Positions 58,246-64,000 of a stretch of 64,000 nucleotides of DNA are shown one piece after another; the stretch's first letter is position 1; each line of letters begins with the position of its first letter. The position numbers and the translations under genes are program-made. The stretch covers positions 74,991,501 through 75,055,500 of the forward strand of contig CM027384.1 of assembly GCA_015680905.1 (NCBI GenBank), in the 5' to 3' direction. The stretch is from Coptis chinensis. Its lineage: Eukaryota; Streptophyta; Magnoliopsida; Ranunculales; Ranunculaceae. A model generated the notes under the pieces. It made no database searches. It had not been told where the DNA came from and saw nothing but the letters and a program-made list of their open reading frames with translations.

Positions 58246-58349
58246 GGATACTCGAAATTTCCCCTACATATTTTGGCACTGTCTGTGGGGACGAAAGTAG
58301 GTAAATATTCTTTTCAAATGATTGATTTAGTCTAAAAACTCTTACTGTT
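58246..58349 (+). other. Last 18 bp of the D LTR and D primer-binding region
   Basis: GGATA (58246-58250) is the right target duplication of E1. CTCGAAATTTCCCCTACA (58251-58268) completes D's 5' LTR. TGGCACTGTCTGTGGGGA (58274-58291) follows, a form of the TGGCGCCGTCTGTGGGGA sequence commonly found just inside Tat-type elements. Confidence 0.85.
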
Positions 58350-59923
58350 GTGATGTCAGGAGCAAAGAAAATAAAGGGAGACGCTACCACGCGCAGCGTC
58401 GCCATCAGAGAAGAAGTGCATGAGATGCCTGAAGGGGGTGAGAATGTCGGTCACCAAGATGCAAATGATCCCCCCAAGGCCCTGTTACTAGCCCCGATGG
58501 ACCAGTTGTTCCCGGAGCAGGTCCCAGGAATAACGCTCAGGAGGAACGTCAAAATGGTGAGAATGGATTCCTCCCCAACCTAGAGTATGTTTAGGCAAGT
58601 CAGGCGGTGTAGGCTCTGGAACAGTAAAGAAGCAACCTTGAGTGAGAATTACAACTGCTAAGGCACTTATATCAGTCTGACACAGGGAAGGAGCCACTCA
58701 TCAATCTCGATGAAGACGACCTTCCGGAAGGTGGTCGTGCTAGGAACCCAAGGCGTGGGGATCTAGTTCACCAAGAGCCATCTAAGTTAGAATATAGTAA
58801 CTTAGATGAGGACTCAAGAACAGCCTCAGAACCGGAGTCCACTGACGAGGATCGTGATGTCGACCCTTGACACCAAAAAAGAACTCAAAATAGGAAACTT
58901 TCTACTAAAGAAAGTGCATGGAAAACTGAGAAGAATGACCTGATCTGTCGGATGCATCGGATGACAGGCAAGGGGAGAAAAATGCAAGACTCCCTTGTTC
59001 AATCCACCATAATGGGGGCAGGCAGATCTCCTTTTGCATCACGGGTGATGAGGAAGCCATATCCCTGTGGTTACAAACAATCGAAGTTCAATGTATTTAG
59101 TGGTGAGTCAGATCCGGTGGATCACGTATTCAGGTATCGTGCCACTATGAAACAATATGAGAGATATGACCATGTCATGTGTCAGGAGTTCAAAGCCTCC
59201 CTGTCTGGATCTATGCTCCAGTGGTACCACAGATTACCTGAGCGTCAGATCAGGTCCTCAGAAGAACTATTTAGGACCTTCATAGACAAGTACTCATGCA
59301 ACAAGCATCAGCCAAAATGGATCGATGCATTGTTAAACATCAAGAAAAAGGATGGAGAGGCATTGAGATCCTACATGCAACGGTTCATGGAATTTTCAAT
59401 CCAAATAGAGTCTTGTGAAGAACAGACTGTTATAATAGCTTTCAAACAAGGGTTGGATGAAAACAGCGCCTTATTCGGATCTCTCTCCAGGAAACAACCT
59501 CACAATTTAGAGGAACTCCTTGATAGGGTTGAAACTCATGCGGGGTGGGAAGAGGATGTCCTAAACAGACGTCAGGAAGCAAAGAAGACGAGTTGGACAG
59601 ATCCTGGGGATCCTCGAGAAGGGAATGGAAATTCTTCCCCTCAAAAATCAAAGAGAGACCGTAATTGTGGTCTCCAAAGGGCCGAATCCCCATCAAAGGG
59701 ACGAATGCCCAGAGGGCAATACCAAAATGTTGCCAGTAGTGCAAATGGAAAACCACAGAAGAAGCCACGTGTGGAAAGAGCTGAAGAAGCTCTTCCCTCA
59801 ATGGACAGAAACTTCCCCCCTCTGAACAAAATGGCAGATAAGGTTCTGGACTCGATAAAAAATCAGAGTTACCTCAAATGGCCAGCTCCGCTAAAGCTAG
59901 GCTCCTTAAGTACTAGAGACTAA
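58350..59923 (+). pseudogene. D gag region
   Basis: A short N-terminal frame (58350-58583) is followed by a 323-codon open stretch (58952-59923). Gag-domain motifs are KFNVFSGESDPVDHVFRYRA, FKASLSGSMLQWYHRLPERQ, SSEELFRTFIDKY and GEALRSYMQRF. The order and spacing match Tat-type gag proteins. A basic Arg/Gly-rich tail (about 59620-59780) may bind RNA. Fossil with breaks on both sides of the open stretch. Confidence 0.88.
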
Positions 59924-60230
59924 AAGACCTACTGCAAGTTCCATAAGAGTAAGGGTCACAACACCAGAGCCTGCAGGACCCTAAAAAATGAACTACAGGA
60001 TCTGATTGAAAGGGGGTATTTGAAGCAGTTTGTGGCACACGAACATGCGAATGCAGTACAGCCTGAGGAGATTAGCACGTCAGTTTAGGATCCCCCAGGT
60101 ACTAGACCGCTCAATGGCCGACCCCAGATAAATAAGATTTCTGGAAAGGCAAGTAAACGAAGTGGACAGATCACTGAAAAGGGTGCGCGATATCAAATGC
60201 ACAACGCCAAGTAGATGAGGATCATGAAAA
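59924..60230 (+). other. D spacer between gag and protease
   Basis: Degraded gag C-terminus. CKFHKSKGHNTRACRTLKNE-like sequence (about 59935-59990) is the zinc-knuckle-like C-H-C segment of Tat gag. No separate gene. Confidence 0.5.
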
Positions 60231-60239
60231 TGAGCTGAC

Positions 60240-60650
60240 TACAAAAGCTCAGGTTAACACGATACCCCACAAAGATCCGCTCATCCTCTTCACTGAGGCT
60301 GACCGCTGTAGCATCCAGAGTCCCCATGAGGATGCACTTGTTCTGACACTTCCTTTTGGAGATTATGATTTGCATCGCATATTGGTTGATCCAGGTAGCT
60401 CAGCAGATATGCTATACTATGACGCATTCAAGAAGCTACAGATTCCTGATTCTGAAATGGTCGCTACCAACTCCAACTTATATGGGTTCAGTGGGGACAA
60501 AGCTCTGATAGTTGGGGAGATCCAACTACCCGTAGCTACTGGTCCGGTAACTATCATTATAAACTTTGTTATGGTAAAAGCTAACACACCCTATCATATG
60601 ATCTTGGGTAGGACCTGGCTGCACAGACTCTGAGCTGTTCCTAGTACCTA
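60240..60650 (+). pseudogene. D protease region
   Basis: Active site ILVDPGSSADMLYYDAFKKL, then LYGFSGDKALIVGEIQLP and YHMILGRTWLHRL. The VDxGSSADxLxxxAF form separates it from the LDLGASVNLLP form of E1, E2 and F, showing that D belongs to a different lineage. Fossil. Confidence 0.88.
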
Positions 60651-60999
60651 TCACCAATGTCTAAAGTTCCTGCATAATGGGACAATTGAGATGATCATAG
60701 GGGATCAGATGGCTGCCAAAACATGCTACGCGCTGGCTACAAAGAAGTCCCCACTCTCTTTTGAACCAATGGAGGTGGGGCGACCCGCCAAATAGTAATT
60801 ATAGTTGGACCCACCTCTCTCGAACCTGGTCCCATGAGAGAGGGAGGATCCCCCCTCACTGGAGCCATTAGAGGAAGTGGAAATTGTAGGAGGTAGCTCA
60901 CCAAAATCCACTTTCATCGGCACCTTGTTGAGTTCTGAAGAGCATCAAGCTCTGATACAGTTTCTCCGAGAGCACAAAGATGTGTTTGCTTAGTCATTC

Positions 61000-62290
61000 A
61001 AAGAAATGCCAAGAATTGACCCCCACATGGCATCCTACTAGCTTAATGTTCGCAGTGATGCAGTAGTAGTCAAGAAAAAACCGAGAAGGATAGGTGCTGG
61101 CAGATCTAAAGCGGTAAAAGTTGAAGTTGAAAAACTAAAGGCAGCTAATTTTGTCAGGGAAATCAATTTCCCCACCTAGATTTCTAATATTGTCCCAGTA
61201 AGAAAGAAAAATGGGTCATGGAGAATCTGTATTAACTTCATAGATCTGAACCGTACATGTCCGAAAGACAGCTACCCTTTGCCACGAATTGACAAGTTAG
61301 TAGATACATACAATGGATGGACATGAACTCTTATCTTTCACAGATGGGTCGTCTGGCTACAACTAGATCCCACTGCATGAGGAAGACTTTCACAATCGAG
61401 GATGGCCTGTATTGCTATCACGTCATGCCATTCGGGCTGAAAAATACAGGAGCCATATACCAGCGTTTGGTAAACAAATTTTTTGAAAGATTGATAGGAG
61501 ACTTTGTGGAGGTGTATGTGGACGATCTCATGATCAAGAGTCTGAAATGGGGAGATCATCTCTCCCACTTGAAATGTGCATTTTACGTTCTTCGAGAGTA
61601 TCGCATGAAACTCAACCCTGCAAAATGTGTTTTCACTGTATCATCAGGGAAGTTTTTAGGGTACCTAGTTACTAAGAGAGGGATTGAGGCAAACCCAGAT
61701 CAGATCTGGGCACTCATAGAAATGCCCTCACCTAAAAAGATGAAAAAGGTTCAAAAAGTTACAGGCATGTTAGCAGCTCTGAACAGGTTCATCTCCAAGA
61801 GTTCAGATAAGTGCAAGTCTCTCTTTTGGTTACTGTGAAAGAACACCTCCTTCGTATGGACGGAAGAATGCCAAAAGGAGTTCGATCAACTCAAAACATA
61901 CCTAGGGGCACCGCCAATCCTTTCAAAGCCCATTGAGGGAGAAGTCCTGAGTCTTTATCTCTATTCATCTGACTACGGCATCAGTTCTGTACTGATACGC
62001 ATGGATGAAAAAAAGGTTGAAAAACCTATCTATTTCTGGAGCCGAACGCTCCTACCAGTAAACAAGGTACCCTAAACTTAAAAAAGTCGCTTTAGCATTT
62101 GTTTTTGTCGCAGAGAAATTACGACTGTACTTCCAGTCCCACACTATCAAAGTGAACATAGAGTACCAATTGCAATCAGTTCTGGAAAGACCGAACAGGT
62201 TGGGAAGGCTAGCTAAATGGTCTGTGCGACTATTAGAATATGATATTATTTACGTTCCCAGAATCTCAGAGAAGGGTCAGGCACTAGCAT
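61000..62290 (+). pseudogene. D reverse transcriptase and first RNase H region
   Basis: RICINFIDLNRTCPKDSYPL near 61225, YCYHVMPFGLKNTGAIYQRL, catalytic VYVDDLMIKS near 61520, then FLGYLVTKRGIEANPDQI and the thumb. The gypsy-type RNase H follows (VWTEECQKEFDQLKTYLGAP and KPIYFWSRTLLPVNK, 61855-62060). Fossil, several breaks. Confidence 0.9.
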
Positions 62291-62395
62291 AATTCTTGGG
62301 AGATTTCCCAATGACCTACACGGGGTATGACTTAACCACCAGTTCAGATGATGGGATCCTTCTTGAATCTCCAAATACTCGTCTAGACCCATGGG

Positions 62396-62790
62396 AGTCA
62401 AGCTCCGGATGGTGGCTGTTTGTGGATGGATCTTCAAATGACAGAGGCGTAGGAGTTAGAGCTGTGTTAGTTACTCCTGACAATGTACGACTGGAGAAAT
62501 CCATCCGATTAGGTTAGAACGGCTCTAACAATGAGGCAGAGTATGAGGTGACATTTACTGGCCTCACAATGGCCCTCGACATGGGCGTAACACACCTCAT
62601 AGTTTTTAATGACTCACAGTTGGTTGTGTTCCAAGTTGATGGAGGGTATTAGGCCAGGGATGAACAAATGGTCAATTACCTGGAACTGGTGAGGGGTCTT
62701 CAAGAAAAGTTTGAGAACATTCAGTTCTATCAACTGCCTCATTTCAAAAATCGACACATAGATGCTTTGGCATATGTTGCCTCGATGTTG
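62396..62790 (+). pseudogene. D second RNase H region
   Basis: WWLFVDGSSNDRGVGVRAVL (first catalytic Asp), NNEAEYEVTFTGL (Glu), FNDSQLVVFQVDG (Asp) and FKNRHIDALAYVASM are the motifs of an extra archaeal/plant-type RNase H. Having this after the gypsy RNase H is known from the Tat lineage (Ogre, Retand). Confidence 0.88.
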
Positions 62791-62859
62791 GGCAACAGCG
62801 AGTCAAGTTCTATCCCTATAGAGCTCCATGAGAAATCTAGCATTCAGGTCCCTGTTACA

Positions 62860-64000
62860 ACAGTTTGTGTTGTTCAAGCCATTACTCCAAGTTGGATGGA
62901 TCTGTATAAGTCCTACCTAAAAGATGGGACACTCCCTGAGGATAAGAATGTAGCAAGGCGTCTGCTTGCAAAGATACAAAGATTTACCCTTGTTGGAGAC
63001 GATCTGTACAAGAAGTCCTTTCTGGGACCTCATCTTATATGTCTCTCCCCAGACCTCGCTGAATAGGTTATGCGAGAAGTTCATAAAGGAATTTGGGGCA
63101 ACCGTGCTGTGGGCAGAACACTATCTCCCAAGATCTTAAGGCAAGGGTACTTTTGGCCTTATATGCAAAAGGATGAACAGGTTTTTGCCTGCAAATGTGA
63201 AAAATGTCAACGATATGCTCTGCTAATCCATACTTCAGCAACAAAACTGCACCCATTGGCCAACCCATGGCCATTTGCACAGTGGGGAACTGACATCGTA
63301 GGACCACTACCACCTGCTCCTGGCAATATCAGATTCTTACTGGTTGCGATGGATTACTTCACCAAGTGGATAGAAGCAGTTCCCCTTGTCTTCATTCGAG
63401 AATAGGACGTCAGAAAGTTCATTTGGAACAACATTGTCTGCAGGTTTGACATACCCAAAGTTATCATCTCAGATAATGGGCAACAGTTCGCTAGAGGATT
63501 ATTTGCTGAACTCTGTGAGGAGTTTCACATTACCCATCTGTTCTCAACTCCAAGGTATTCACAAGGCAATGGCCAGGCTGAAGCCTTTAACAAGGTCATC
63601 TTGGATAATCTGAAGCATAAATTAGACGATGCAAAAGGTTTATGGGTCAAGGAACTACCTAAAGTCCTATGGGCATACCGAACTACACCCAAATGGTCAA
63701 CTGGTGAGTCCCCATTTTCACTGACCTACAGAACTGAAGCTGTCATACCTCCAGAACTGGTAGCTCCCACTTAGAAGTCAGATGTTGTACACACTTTGGA
63801 CAATGAAGAGTTGTTATGTAGAGAAATGGATCTCCTAGATAAAAAGCGAGAAGGTGCCGCACTTCGCTTAGCTACTAACCAGCAGATTCTGAAGAGATCA
63901 TACGACAAGAGAGTCCGGATTCGATCTTTCAAATCTAGAGATCTGGTTTTGCGCGAGATCCCAGAGCCTAACAGCAAGCTTGGGCCCAACTGGGAAGGAC
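62860..64000 (+). pseudogene. D integrase region, runs off the window
   Basis: Zinc-binding HKGIWGNRAVGRTLSPKILR with CKCEKCQRYA (63079-63220). Core motifs are WGTDIVGPLPPAPGN (about 63283), IISDNGQQF (63460) and GNGQAEAFNKVIL (63562). The C-terminal KSRDLVLREIPEP-like part lies near 63930-63970. The remaining interior and the 3' LTR of D are beyond 64000. Fossil. Confidence 0.88.

Larger units (their letters stand above)
18921..64000 (+). mobile_element. D: Tat-like Ty3/gypsy LTR retrotransposon, incomplete in window
   Basis: The LTR begins TGTAGGGGGATTTTCTG at 18921 and ends AATTTCCCCTACA at 58268, an inverted TGTAGGGG...CCCCTACA pair. Element E1 splits it after GGATA at 19585, so the uninterrupted LTR was about 680 bp. 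A TATA box lies at about 19404. The internal region runs + strand from 58269: primer-binding-type sequence, gag, protease, reverse transcriptase, RNase H, a second RNase H and integrase, then off the right end. The two RNase H domains are a hallmark of the Tat lineage. It looks broken, with multiple breaks in gag-pol. It is the oldest retroelement of the stack, since E1, E2 and F all lie within it. Confidence 0.88.

Overview
The window is plant nuclear DNA. It is AT-rich, its introns have plant-type GT...AG junctions with pyrimidine-rich acceptors, and nearly everything recognisable is a plant transposable element. The gene families present (plant mobile domain, MULE transposases, Athila-like and Tat-like Ty3/gypsy elements) point to a flowering plant, probably a dicot. 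I could not name the species. I found no intact host gene, rRNA, tRNA or CRISPR array.

The left third (1-18920) is dominated by DNA transposons. The main one, here called M1, is an 11-kb MULE-like element at 1557-12558. It has imperfect terminal inverted repeats and an 8-bp ATTAATAA target duplication. It carries two convergent, decayed genes: a plant-mobile-domain (PMD) gene on the + strand (4491-7006) and, on the - strand (12323 down to about 8345), a spliced MULE transposase with a FAR1-like domain, DDE core, SWIM zinc finger and a C-terminal OTU-type protease domain. Two arrays built from the same inverted motif lie in M1, one between the two genes and one in transposase intron 1. A single short exon (2148-2181) looks like a captured piece of a short-chain dehydrogenase gene. 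To the right lie a GATATT-rich inverted-repeat element (12883-13297), a MITE (14448-15267), a fold-back element (15324-16079) and the start of a second MULE gene, a PB1-like MURA N-terminus (18274-18920).

The right 45 kb (18921-64000) is one stack of LTR retrotransposons nested inside each other, and it also interrupts that second MULE gene. Target-site duplications and matching LTR ends set the order. Element D is a + strand Tat-like Ty3/gypsy element with two RNase H domains; its 5' LTR begins at 18921 and it runs off the right end. E1 is a - strand Athila-like Ty3/gypsy element (19586-58245, TSD GGATA) inserted in D's 5' LTR. E2 is a + strand element (25331-50369, TSD ATTGT/ACTGT) inserted in E1's envelope-position gene. 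E2 has three LTRs and two internal copies, and carries gag and protease but no polymerase. F is a + strand Ty3/gypsy element (29447-38689, TSD GCCAT) inserted in the first internal copy of E2. By eye F's LTRs differ least (about 2%) and those of E1 and E2 more (about 5-6%), which fits the nesting order.

All the LTR elements look dead, each with multiple breaks, and are treated as fossils. The points most worth following are: the M1 architecture (PMD plus transposase-OTU plus paired repeat arrays); an unbroken 305-codon ORF inside E1 (22805-23722) with its own TATA box and a 76-bp GC-rich triple repeat in its leader; the copia-like zinc-knuckle tail on the polymerase-less E2; and the shared 3' region of E1 and E2, which suggests E2 is a non-autonomous relative that E1-type elements could have mobilised.
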